A stretch of DNA of 64,000 nucleotides from positions 5,972 to 69,971 of the forward strand of contig DISK01000018.1 in NCBI GenBank assembly GCA_002421905.1, written 5' to 3'. Numbering within the stretch: the first letter of the stretch is position 1; each line of letters begins with the position of its first letter. The notes under the pieces are model-generated. The model was not told the origin of the DNA and ran no database searches. It was given only the letters and a program-made list of their open reading frames with translations. The position numbers were made by a program, and so were the translations under genes. The DNA comes from Micavibrio sp. UBA6212. Its GTDB lineage: Bacteria; Pseudomonadota; Alphaproteobacteria; Micavibrionales; Micavibrionaceae. This document shows, in pieces, positions 42,710 through 49,780 of this stretch.

Positions 42710-43084
42710 GCGCCCCACCCTCTGCCGAAGCTTCAGGGATTATGTAGCTTCATCGGTGCAATTAAGCAGCGATTTTATCACCAGCAACAACAGAAGAGTT
42801 GTCATTGGCTGCTACGGTCTGTGCATTATCATTTGCATCTATAAAATTTGGACGGATACGACCGTTCCTCAAACGGATACAGACTTTATCTTTATTACGC
42901 GTGTCGATCCTGTTTCGGCCCCATCATCAGTGGAGAGTTTGGAGTGCAGAGTTTTTAGAGATAACTTTTTCCCATCACTCAAAACCCATCATTCTCCACT
43001 CATGGTGGAGCCGCCGGGCACTGCCCCCGGGTCCACGACGCCTATTTCACAAAGCGTTTAGCATCATAGTCGGGCGAACCCGAC
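42676..43084 (-). ncRNA. ssrA: tmRNA, circularly permuted two-piece form
   Basis: tmRNA rescues stalled ribosomes and tags the unfinished protein. On the minus strand the acceptor piece comes first (43084 to 43003), with a T-arm and the 3' end CGGCTCCACCA. An intervening segment (43002 to 42923) follows, bounded by an 8-bp inverted repeat (AGTGGAGA / TCTCCACT at 42993-43000 and 42929-42936). The coding piece then starts GGGGCCGAAACAGGATCGAC at 42922; its GGGGCCG pairs with CGGCTCC of the acceptor piece. The tag frame (42809 to 42762) encodes ANDNSSVVAGDKIAA, then TAA. With the charged Ala the tag is AANDNSSVVAGDKIAA. Permuted ssrA is characteristic of Alphaproteobacteria. Confidence 0.95.
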
Positions 43085-43090
43085 ATCCTT

Positions 43091-43119
43091 ATTATAGGGC
43101 GTTCGTTCCCAAATATCAA
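43091..43119 (-). promoter_or_regulatory. Near-consensus ssrA promoter
   Basis: On the minus strand TTGATA (43119-43114) and a perfect TATAAT (43096-43091) are 17 bases apart. The start point should be near 43084. The -35 hexamer overlaps the stop codon of the upstream gene. Such strength is expected for an abundant housekeeping RNA. Confidence 0.88.
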
Positions 43120-43718
43120 GGTTGTCGAGTCTGAAGGGAAGGTTTCGCGGTGGCGGCTTGGTCGTTTGCTGGCAAACAGAGTGTTTTGCGAATTTCTTCT
43201 ATCGGTACATCCGGTGTTCCGAAAAGATCTACCATGACTGTAAACAGGAAAGCCTTTTTATTATCGAGATAATTGAAATCTTCATTATCAAAGGCGATGT
43301 CGGCTTCCATGCCCTGAATGTCGTATTTGCTGTGAACGGAGATATTGCCAGGAACTTGTCTTCCTATCTCATGACAGGCCGCTGCAAAGATGGCTTGGGC
43401 GCTGTCCAAATGAGCACCCGAGACCAGCATGACATCGTGTCCATCTTCGGCAGCGTCACAAAGGAAATTGACCAGATCGCGGTTTAGAGTTCCATCTGCC
43501 GAATAGATGGTTCCGCCGATATCTGAGGTGATGGTGTATAGGATGCCGCATTTTGGCGTTTTTTGTTCATCTGGTGACGGGACGGTTTCCTCGAAGACAG
43601 GCGTTGCCTTTTGTTTCAAGCTTGGTTGATTATTTTGATCTTGAGCGAGGGGTGGGTTCGGCTGTGTGGTGTCCTTTGCCCCGACAAATAAAGTCTTTAA
43701 TCCTTGTAGCAAACCCAT
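43116..43718 (-). CDS. Degenerate HAD-like protein of unknown function
   Basis: The 200-residue protein has a Pro/Gln-rich, probably disordered N-terminal part (residues 15-55). Then comes TSDIGGTIYSADGTL, which recalls the HAD motif I (D-x-D-G-T), and VMLVSGAH, which recalls motif II. The second catalytic Asp of motif I is Gly here, so phosphatase activity is doubtful. There is no signal peptide. It is directly upstream of ssrA and its stop codon lies in the ssrA -35 box. The function is unknown. Confidence 0.7.
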   Translation of the reverse strand: MGLLQGLKTLFVGAKDTTQPNPPLAQDQNNQPSLKQKATPVFEETVPSPDEQKTPKCGILYTITSDIGGTIYSADGTLNRDLVNFLCDAAEDGHDVMLVSGAHLDSAQAIFAAACHEIGRQVPGNISVHSKYDIQGMEADIAFDNEDFNYLDNKKAFLFTVMVDLFGTPDVPIEEIRKTLCLPANDQAATAKPSLQTRQP

Positions 43719-43873
43719 TTTATCCTCTTATTACCTTCTTATAGTTTTCATAAGTTATGGGGAGGTTAGATATTTATGTGGAAATATGCAAGCTTTTTAT
43801 GGGGAAAGAGCTGTGTTGCCTGTACTCTCAGCCCTATATTTCGAGTTATGAGTCTTTAGTTTCGGGAGGTTGT

Positions 43874-44668
43874 ATGCAGCAATATCAGGATTTTCTGCGC
43901 CATGTGTTGGCGAACGGAACCAAGAAAGAGGATCGTACCGGTACAGGAACCACGTCTGTTTTCGGGTATCAGATGCGCTTTGACCTTTCCGAAGGGTTCC
44001 CGCTGTTGACGACCAAAAAGGTTCATACCAAGTCCGTCATCCATGAATTGCTGTGGTTTTTGGCGGGGGATACCAACATCAAATATCTCAAAGATAATGG
44101 TGTGCGCATCTGGGATGAATGGGCGGACGAAAATGGTGATCTGGGGCCTGTTTATGGGTCACAATGGCGGTCATGGCCTGCACCGGACGGGCGAAGGATC
44201 GACCAGATTTCCAATCTGATCCATGATATTAAAACCAATCCGGATTCGCGGCGCCTGATGGTGTCGGCTTGGAATCCAGCGGAAATCGGCAAAATGGCGT
44301 TGCCGCCTTGTCACTGCTTGTTCCAGTTTTATGTGGCAGACGGGAAATTATCTTGCCAGCTCTATCAACGCTCGGCTGATATTTTCCTCGGTGTGCCGTT
44401 CAATATTGCCTCTTATTCCTTGCTGACCATGATGATTGCTCAAGTGTGCGGCCTGAAAGTTGGTGATTTTGTGCATACCTTTGGTGATGCCCATATTTAT
44501 TCCAACCATATGGAACAGGTCGAGTTGCAACTCTCTCGTGATCCGCGCCCTTTACCCGAAATGCATTTGAACCCGCATGTGACCAATATTTTCGATTTCA
44601 AATATGAGGATTTTGAATTGGTGGGGTATGAACCGCATGGCCTCATCAAAGCCCCCGTCGCGGTTTAG
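43874..44668 (+). CDS. thyA: Thymidylate synthase
   Basis: ThyA methylates dUMP to dTMP with methylene-tetrahydrofolate, producing dihydrofolate that FolA (8.0 kb) recycles. The start is the ATG giving MQQYQDFLRHVL, with GGGAGG 5-10 bases upstream; this yields 264 residues, the same as E. coli. The catalytic Cys146 is in MALPPCHCLFQFYV, the phosphate-binding Arg in DRTGTGT, and the C-terminus ends in APVAV as the family does. Repeats of families D and C follow. thyA and folA are not adjacent, unlike in many bacteria. Confidence 0.97.
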   Translation: MQQYQDFLRHVLANGTKKEDRTGTGTTSVFGYQMRFDLSEGFPLLTTKKVHTKSVIHELLWFLAGDTNIKYLKDNGVRIWDEWADENGDLGPVYGSQWRSWPAPDGRRIDQISNLIHDIKTNPDSRRLMVSAWNPAEIGKMALPPCHCLFQFYVADGKLSCQLYQRSADIFLGVPFNIASYSLLTMMIAQVCGLKVGDFVHTFGDAHIYSNHMEQVELQLSRDPRPLPEMHLNPHVTNIFDFKYEDFELVGYEPHGLIKAPVAV

Positions 44669-44717
44669 TTCTTTGATCTTTGGGTAGCGTTGCCACCTTG
44701 CTTGGCGGGTTGTAAAA

Positions 44718-44802
44718 AGTCGTTCACGCCAAGGGCGCGAGGGAGCGCTATGGTCGCAAAGGAGGCTACTCGTCATTGCGCGTGAAACGAAGCAATCCTG
44801 GG
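44718..44802. repeat. Intergenic repeats D and C after thyA
   Basis: Family D (AGTCGTTCACGCCAAGGGCG, 44718-44762) and family C (CGTCATTGCGCGTGAAACGA, 44770-44800) follow each other in the same order as at 38399-38481. Confidence 0.75.
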
Positions 44803-45064
44803 GATGAGTTTTTGTATCCCGTTCGTGACAAATCCTTTGAATGAGAATGGCAAATCGTTTTGCATTGCAATTTGAAGGGCGTTTCTGATACGATTCGTTT
44901 AAGAGTTAGAGTTCTTCTGATTCGCCTTTCTGAGTTTTCCACCTGACACTCTATCACGGAGTTCTTATTGGTTCTGGATCACAGGTTTCATATTCAAGAG
45001 ATTTTACGCGATGATGTTGGTCGCGGGTTTGTAGTCCACTCTCTATCTTCTTATTTTACGGTCT
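44803..45064. other. Gene-free leader/sRNA region upstream of phoH
   Basis: No frame here has a convincing start. A possible promoter is TTGCAA (44865-44870) and TACGAT (44889-44894), 18 bases apart, four of six matches each. If used, it gives an RNA of about 190 bases that ends at the terminator at 45065-45094. This could be a small RNA or a phoH leader controlled by termination. Confidence 0.4.
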
Positions 45065-45094
45065 CCCGTTTGACACAAGTCGAACGGGTTTTTT
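45065..45094 (+). terminator. Strong intrinsic terminator 40 bases before phoH
   Basis: CCCGTTTGAC (45065-45074) and GTCGAACGGG (45079-45088) form a 10-bp stem (one T-G pair) with the loop ACAA, then six Ts. No protein gene ends on this strand nearby (thyA stops almost 400 bases before), so it ends an RNA or acts as an attenuator of phoH. Confidence 0.88.
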
Positions 45095-45133
45095 ACTGCG
45101 TTTTCTTTAACCCTCACCGAAAGGACCTTTGCC

Positions 45134-45907
45134 ATGTCTAAAATGTCTTCGAAAAGCGGAAAACCCCGTAAAGACCAAATCGCACGCGCCAAGGTTCATA
45201 ATAAGGGAAATGTTGTTCATCCTTCTTTTGATGATCGGGACTGGCATCCTCTGGCAACAGAGATTGATAGCAACCGCGACCAGTCCTATTTGCGCAAAGT
45301 CAAACCCCGCACCGATGGTCAACGTGACTTGATGGAAGCGATTAAAAGCCATAACCTGACCATGGCCATCGGCCCTGCCGGATCGGGCAAAACCTATCTT
45401 GCAATTTCCGCAGCCGTCGAGGCTCTCGAAGCCGGAGAAGTCGAGCGGATTATTCTCTCTCGTCCTGCGATGGAAGCGGGGGAGTCGCTGGGGTATCTGC
45501 CCGGTGATATGCACGAGAAAATGGCACCCTATTTACGCCCACTTTATGATGCGCTCGGTGATCGCATGGGAGGAAAACGTGTCCGCCAGTTATTGGAAGA
45601 GGGCACAATCGAAATTGCGCCGGTCGGATTTATGCGCGGACGCACACTCAATAATGCGTTTGTGGTGATTGATGAGGCACAAAACTGTACTTACCAGCAA
45701 CTCAAAATGCTGCTGTCTCGTTTGGGCTGGCATTCAACCATGGTGGTGACAGGCGATCCAGACCAGTCTGACCTGCTGGAGGGGATGTCCGGTTTGGGTG
45801 ATGTCGCCAAACGGTTCGAGACAATTGAGAATATTGCAGTTGTCCGCCTGAAATCCGAAGATATCGTTCGTCACCCGTTGGTTGCCGAGATGCTCGACGT
45901 TTTATAA
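45134..45907 (+). CDS. PhoH-family ATPase
   Basis: This 257-residue P-loop protein has Walker A GPAGSGKT (residues 80-87), Walker B FVVIDEAQN (Asp180-Glu181), and the sensor motif VVTGDPDQSDL, as in the PhoH family. PhoH proteins are ATPases linked to phosphate starvation and RNA metabolism; the exact role is not settled. About 50 Lys-rich residues precede the core. AAAGGA is placed well for the ATG. The ybeY and ybeZ-type neighbours of the other PhoH paralogue are absent, so it is the stand-alone (PhoH2/ PhoH-like) kind. A terminator follows the gene. Confidence 0.92.
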   Translation: MSKMSSKSGKPRKDQIARAKVHNKGNVVHPSFDDRDWHPLATEIDSNRDQSYLRKVKPRTDGQRDLMEAIKSHNLTMAIGPAGSGKTYLAISAAVEALEAGEVERIILSRPAMEAGESLGYLPGDMHEKMAPYLRPLYDALGDRMGGKRVRQLLEEGTIEIAPVGFMRGRTLNNAFVVIDEAQNCTYQQLKMLLSRLGWHSTMVVTGDPDQSDLLEGMSGLGDVAKRFETIENIAVVRLKSEDIVRHPLVAEMLDVL

Positions 45908-45930
45908 TATCCTCTTCCTTCGAAAGACTT

Positions 45931-45961
45931 GTCCGGTGCGCTGTGCGTGCCGGACATTTTT
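45931..45961 (+). terminator. Terminator after phoH
   Basis: GTCCGG and CCGGAC enclose a partly paired GC-rich loop (45931-45955), followed by ATTTTT. It lies 24 bases after the phoH stop codon. Confidence 0.8.
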
Positions 45962-46054
45962 ATGGGATTTTTCTTGGTATTACTTGACTTTTTATGCGTT
46001 ATGATGACATAACGGTAGTTAGAAATGCAATAATCGAATGGTAGGTATTTTATA

Positions 46055-46297
46055 ATGGCATATCAGGGGTTACAAAATCCGGTTGAAACAGACGCGTCTT
46101 CAAAGAGCAAAATTTCCTTATGGTGCGCTTTCAGTCTGGTGTCCGTTCCTGCGCTTTTGACAGCGGGGATGGTCTCTCTTACCTCCGCACCAACCGCTCC
46201 AATCACTGCGGCCCCTAAAATACACAATCCGTGTACCTCCGATCCAAGGTCTTTGGCCTGTACGTTCCGTGGGGATTTTCCAATATATTTCCACTGA
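46055..46297 (+). CDS. Small putative membrane protein, 80 residues
   Basis: The frame has one hydrophobic helix (about residues 22-41, WCAFSLVSVPALLTAGMVSL) and a C-terminal part with two Cys (NPCTSDPRSLAC). The ribosome binding site is weak (GGTAGG 14 bases upstream). A TTGACT at about 45984 with CATAAC 18 bases on could be its promoter. The gene fills an otherwise empty gap before sco. Whether it is expressed is uncertain. Confidence 0.4.
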   Translation: MAYQGLQNPVETDASSKSKISLWCAFSLVSVPALLTAGMVSLTSAPTAPITAAPKIHNPCTSDPRSLACTFRGDFPIYFH

Positions 46298-46358
46298 TCC
46301 TTATTGGAAATTTTGATTGGGGCGTGACAAAGTCCGGGAAGAGTCTTATGCTCTTCTC

Positions 46359-47006
46359 ATGAAAAAACATACTCATCTTTTCCGCGTTGTTCTTCTTTCT
46401 ATACTGGGGCTTGCCATCGGTTTCGGTATTGCGCTTTATAGCAAGAAAGAAGGCTCGCTGCCGCCATCCCAAGATCAATCCTCCTCTCATATTCTTGTGG
46501 CGACATCACTAGGTGGGCCGTTCTCTCTGGTCGATCAGGATGGAATCCCACGCACAGAAAAAGATTATGCCGATAAGTTCAAGCTGATGTATTTCGGCTT
46601 TACCTATTGCCCTGCAATTTGTCCGACTGAACTTTCAAAAATGTCCGAAGCCTATCTGTCCTTACCCGAAGAGATGCAGCAAAAGCTTCAGCCGATTTTT
46701 ATCACGATTGACCCTGAACGCGATACGCCAACCGTTATCAAGGGCTATGTCAATTTGTTTATGCCGCAATTGGTGGGATTGACCGGATCGGTTGACCAAA
46801 TCGAATCAGTCAAAAAATCTTTCAAGGTTTATGCTGCAAAAGTCTCTGAGGGCGATGGGTCTGATCCGGAAGATTATACGATGGATCATTCTTCGATGAT
46901 CTATCTACTTGACCCTGCGGGGCAGACCGTTGGTCTGTTCAAAACGGCGGATACGTCCGAGGATATTAAAGCCCGTTTGATGGACGTTCTGGCTCCGAAA
47001 AACTAA
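46359..47006 (+). CDS. SCO1/SenC-type copper chaperone
   Basis: SCO proteins are membrane-anchored thioredoxin-fold copper chaperones that help load copper into cytochrome oxidases. The 215-residue protein has an N-terminal anchor (residues 8-26). The copper ligands are visible: Cys84 and Cys88 in FTYCPAICP, and His177 in MDHSSMIY. The start is the ATG giving MKKHTHLF. In this window the only oxidase is cbb3 (57-63 kb), which has no CuA site; SCO may serve an aa3 oxidase elsewhere or the CuB site of cbb3. Its stop codon overlaps that of the convergent panC by 4 bases. Confidence 0.93.
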   Translation: MKKHTHLFRVVLLSILGLAIGFGIALYSKKEGSLPPSQDQSSSHILVATSLGGPFSLVDQDGIPRTEKDYADKFKLMYFGFTYCPAICPTELSKMSEAYLSLPEEMQQKLQPIFITIDPERDTPTVIKGYVNLFMPQLVGLTGSVDQIESVKKSFKVYAAKVSEGDGSDPEDYTMDHSSMIYLLDPAGQTVGLFKTADTSEDIKARLMDVLAPKN

Positions 47007-47842
47007 ATACCGATATTGTCGATCAGGCGCGTTTTGCCCAAAAATGCTGCGGCCAAAATACGGTATTGCGTGGTGTCCTCAGTCGGCGGAAGCAAGGTCT
47101 GTGCGTCCCGAATGGTGATATAGTCCACTTTGCCAAATCCCAAATCCTGTAATTTTTGCTGCGCGTTTTGTTCGATGTCGGGAATGGCCGTTCCGGATTG
47201 AAATTCCGAGGCCATATTGTGCAAAATTTTATTGAGTTGATCGGCAATCGGACGTTCCTGAGCGGAAAGATAGGCATTGCGCGATGACAGCGCCAGACCG
47301 GATGTTTCCCGCACAATCGGGACACCGATAATTTCGGTCGGGATTGCCAAATCTTTGACCATTTGTTGAATCACTTGCAGTTGCTGATAATCTTTTTCAC
47401 CGAAAAAGGCTTTGTGTGCCCCAACCAGCAGCAAAAGCCGCGCGACAACGGTCGAGACTCCGGCAAAATGTGACGGGCGAAACTCCCCTTCCAAAGGCTT
47501 TGAAATCTCGCCGACTGTCACCATGGTTTGGAAATCGGAAGGGTACATGATTTCGACTTCCGGTGCGAAGATTGCACCCACTCCGGCGGATTCCAGCAGG
47601 GTCGCATCCTGATCCAACTGGCGCGGATAACGGTCGAAATCTTCATGCGGGGCGAATTGTTTGGGGTTTACAAAAATGCTGACGAGGCACTCATCACATT
47701 GTCCAAGGGCGGTGCGGGCCAGAGTCAGGTGGCCGTCATGCAAGGCGCCCATGGTTGGCACAAAGCCCAATGTTTTGTTTTGTGCATGTAACTGTGCCGC
47801 ATAGTGACGCAAATCTTCCGGTGTTTTAAGAATCTGTATCAT
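47003..47842 (-). CDS. panC: Pantothenate synthetase (pantoate-beta-alanine ligase)
   Basis: PanC joins pantoate and beta-alanine at the cost of ATP, giving pantothenate for coenzyme A. The start is the ATG giving MIQILKTPEDL; this makes 279 residues, typical of the family. ATP-binding motifs are PTMGALHDGH (HIGH-like) and the KMSKS-like SGLALSSRN region; FGEKDYQQ is also conserved. The gene starts inside the last codons of the thioesterase gene (17-base overlap), so it is co-translated with it. panB is not in the window. Confidence 0.96.
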   Translation of the reverse strand: MIQILKTPEDLRHYAAQLHAQNKTLGFVPTMGALHDGHLTLARTALGQCDECLVSIFVNPKQFAPHEDFDRYPRQLDQDATLLESAGVGAIFAPEVEIMYPSDFQTMVTVGEISKPLEGEFRPSHFAGVSTVVARLLLLVGAHKAFFGEKDYQQLQVIQQMVKDLAIPTEIIGVPIVRETSGLALSSRNAYLSAQERPIADQLNKILHNMASEFQSGTAIPDIEQNAQQKLQDLGFGKVDYITIRDAQTLLPPTEDTTQYRILAAAFLGKTRLIDNIGI

Positions 47843-48377
47843 TTCTTGTAACCTCTTTGAGTGTTTGCTCGGCTTTTTGCCAGTCGATAATATGGGGAGG
47901 AAGTTCGGGGGATGGCAGGTCGTATCCGATATGGTGTAGCAAATCGGCGGTCGGGACAGTTGTTTTACTGCGTTGGTCAAAAAAGCATCCTTTGACCAGA
48001 CCGATGGCAGCGACTTTTCCGTCTTTCAGGAAACGCTGTTCGATAAAAACCCATTTGTCATCCCAGCCGAGAATTTGGGTGCGCAGCACATATTTCTGGA
48101 ACGGGTCTAACGACAAGCGATAGCGCATTTTATTCGATGCCAGAATGGGAACCGATTTTTGTTTGACCATCATCTTGAGCAAACCAGAGCGCAGAATAAG
48201 ATCAAGGCGCCCCAAATCCATGATGGTCAGGTAGCGCCCGTTATTCATGTGCATGTTGAAATCGAGATCATTGGGCAAAACGCGCAGCTCAAGGTCGGCG
48301 GGGGCCAGAATATCGTCTATTCGGGGCTTGAAATAGCTGGATAACCAGACATAAAGGACGCGCAAGAGCAAATTCAT
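47826..48377 (-). CDS. Hot-dog-fold thioesterase (4HBT type)
   Basis: The 183-residue protein has the 4-hydroxybenzoyl-CoA thioesterase-like fold. The motif NDLDFNMHMNNGRYLTIMDL is the family's active-site region (D-x-N-x-H-M-N-N), close to that of eukaryotic THEM6-like and bacterial acyl-CoA thioesterases. The C-terminus is polar. It overlaps panC, but pantothenate and thioesterase functions are not directly linked beyond coenzyme A. The substrate is unknown. Confidence 0.85.
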   Translation of the reverse strand: MNLLLRVLYVWLSSYFKPRIDDILAPADLELRVLPNDLDFNMHMNNGRYLTIMDLGRLDLILRSGLLKMMVKQKSVPILASNKMRYRLSLDPFQKYVLRTQILGWDDKWVFIEQRFLKDGKVAAIGLVKGCFFDQRSKTTVPTADLLHHIGYDLPSPELPPHIIDWQKAEQTLKEVTRNDTDS

Positions 48378-48449
48378 GCTGGTGAGTTTACTGACCTTTG
48401 TTTAAGATGCAACAACAGCTTACCGGTTTGTCAAAATGGAGACCCCTCA

Positions 48450-48932
48450 GTGCGTTCAGCAATATATATATTTATTCTTTTCGGGCTAGTCGCTTGTGGA
48501 GAAAATTCATCAAAATCCGAAGTTTTTCTGCGCCAGATCTTTGACAATTTGACGGTTGCCATGACTTATGACGATGTTTGTACCGGAGCCGAGTCTGCAA
48601 AATCCGTGAACGCCAATTTATTCGGCACTATGCAGATGATTGTTACCCTTTATACTGGCGAGATCAAATATAACCGCCCTGATTTGTCACAACAGGATGT
48701 CGAGCGGATGGTGCTGGCGCGGCGTGATGATACGCAGCAAAGTGTGGAAGCCTATTTGATCGCGCGGGGTTGTGATTCTGACAAGGGGCAGTCTGCCAAG
48801 AAATTTCTGGAACATTTTAACACACTCTCTCCTGCGGCTTTTCACGAGCAAATTGCAGAAAAGCTAAAAACTATCAAGGGGGAGCTGCATAATGACCCGT
48901 CTTCCGAGGTCAAGATTCCAGAAACGCATTAA
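48450..48932 (+). CDS. Small lipoprotein of unknown function
   Basis: The 160-residue protein starts at GTG and has a lipoprotein signal (IFILFGLVAC, Cys16 as the lipidated residue). The mature part is helical and polar with two more Cys (DDVCTGA and RGCDSDK). I know no family. Size and style are like the lipoprotein in the ilv operon. Its 3' end overlaps the convergent SCP2 gene by 23 bases. Confidence 0.75.
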   Translation: MRSAIYIFILFGLVACGENSSKSEVFLRQIFDNLTVAMTYDDVCTGAESAKSVNANLFGTMQMIVTLYTGEIKYNRPDLSQQDVERMVLARRDDTQQSVEAYLIARGCDSDKGQSAKKFLEHFNTLSPAAFHEQIAEKLKTIKGELHNDPSSEVKIPETH

Positions 48933-49212
48933 GCTTCATAGCCAGTTTCATGTCCCCACGGACTTTGAGTCTGCGCATCAAAAACGCTAGGCTTGGGTCC
49001 TGTGTTCCATCGAGAATGGCATCTAGTGTGTCGATCGACGTTGCAAAGGTGACTTCTGCGTCTTTTTCCTGTGTGGTCAGTTCGGGCGGGCTTTGGGTTC
49101 CGTCGATATGGATAAATCCGTCTTCACCCAGATCAAATAGAACCGTGTGGTGAAAGCCCGAGGCGTAGGTCATCTTTTTTTCGATTTTGGGGATGATGGT
49201 GTCGATGGTCAT
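48910..49212 (-). CDS. SCP2 sterol-carrier-domain protein
   Basis: The 100-residue protein is a single SCP2 domain, a small lipid-binding fold. Typical elements are FDLGEDGFIHIDGT, a middle AEVTFATSIDTLDAIL and the closing MRRLKVRGDMKLAMKL. Such stand-alone domains bind fatty-acyl or other lipids in the cytoplasm of Alphaproteobacteria. An acyl-CoA dehydrogenase gene is nearby on the same strand, in agreement with lipid metabolism. Confidence 0.9.
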   Translation of the reverse strand: MTIDTIIPKIEKKMTYASGFHHTVLFDLGEDGFIHIDGTQSPPELTTQEKDAEVTFATSIDTLDAILDGTQDPSLAFLMRRLKVRGDMKLAMKLNAFLES

Positions 49213-49384
49213 AAATTTTCCTCACTTTTGAAGAGGTTAGCATAGGAGAGGTTTATAAATCGTAATATTCATTTACATATTTTTTTATTTTTGTTATTAG
49301 GTTTTTGTGCGCGATAATTTTAGCATATCGCGATGATCTGGCGGGATATGGAACGCCAAAGATTTCTTGATGCAGGAGAAAATT

Positions 49385-49780
49385 ATGCTCAAACACTTAT
49401 TCGCGTTGGAAGCCTCAGAACTTGACCCAAAAAGACTGGAACATATCGTTTGCCTGCGTCTTGCCGATATGGGGTATTCGCATTCGGTCAAGGACAGTGG
49501 TGTCAATGACGTCTATGTGAAAAAGCATCCCAACTTGGATCTTCATTCACGAGCTGTTGTGCTGCGAGGTGGTGAGCATAAACATGTTATCCCCAGTGAC
49601 CATGTTCAGTTCTTTGAGGAACGCCCGACCTTTTCAGGCGGAGAATATGCCTATTTGGGCCGATATGATCTGGTTAAACAGGAAACTGTTGCGGAATTTG
49701 TGGCAAAACCTCACCCGCATCCCTTGCGTTCCGGCCTAAAACACCTCGCCATCGGGTTTTTTGTCCGTCTTGGCGTTTAA
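49385..49780 (+). CDS. Hypothetical protein, 131 residues
   Basis: The start is the ATG 8 bases after AGGAG; a TTG six codons upstream overlaps that site. The protein is soluble and basic, rich in His (GGEHKHVIPSDH; KPHPHPLRSG). No family is known to me. It ends exactly where the convergent acyl-CoA dehydrogenase gene ends, with no gap. Confidence 0.6.
   Translation: MLKHLFALEASELDPKRLEHIVCLRLADMGYSHSVKDSGVNDVYVKKHPNLDLHSRAVVLRGGEHKHVIPSDHVQFFEERPTFSGGEYAYLGRYDLVKQETVAEFVAKPHPHPLRSGLKHLAIGFFVRLGV

Noticed and set aside
45071..45100. TTGACA at the phoH terminator as a -35 promoter element
   Set aside because: It lies inside a stable terminator stem and the -10 at the right distance (TTTACT/TTACTG) is poor.
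44969..45142. A 57-codon TTG-started frame running through the terminator upstream of phoH
   Set aside because: It would be translated through a strong terminator, has no ribosome binding site and overlaps the phoH start.
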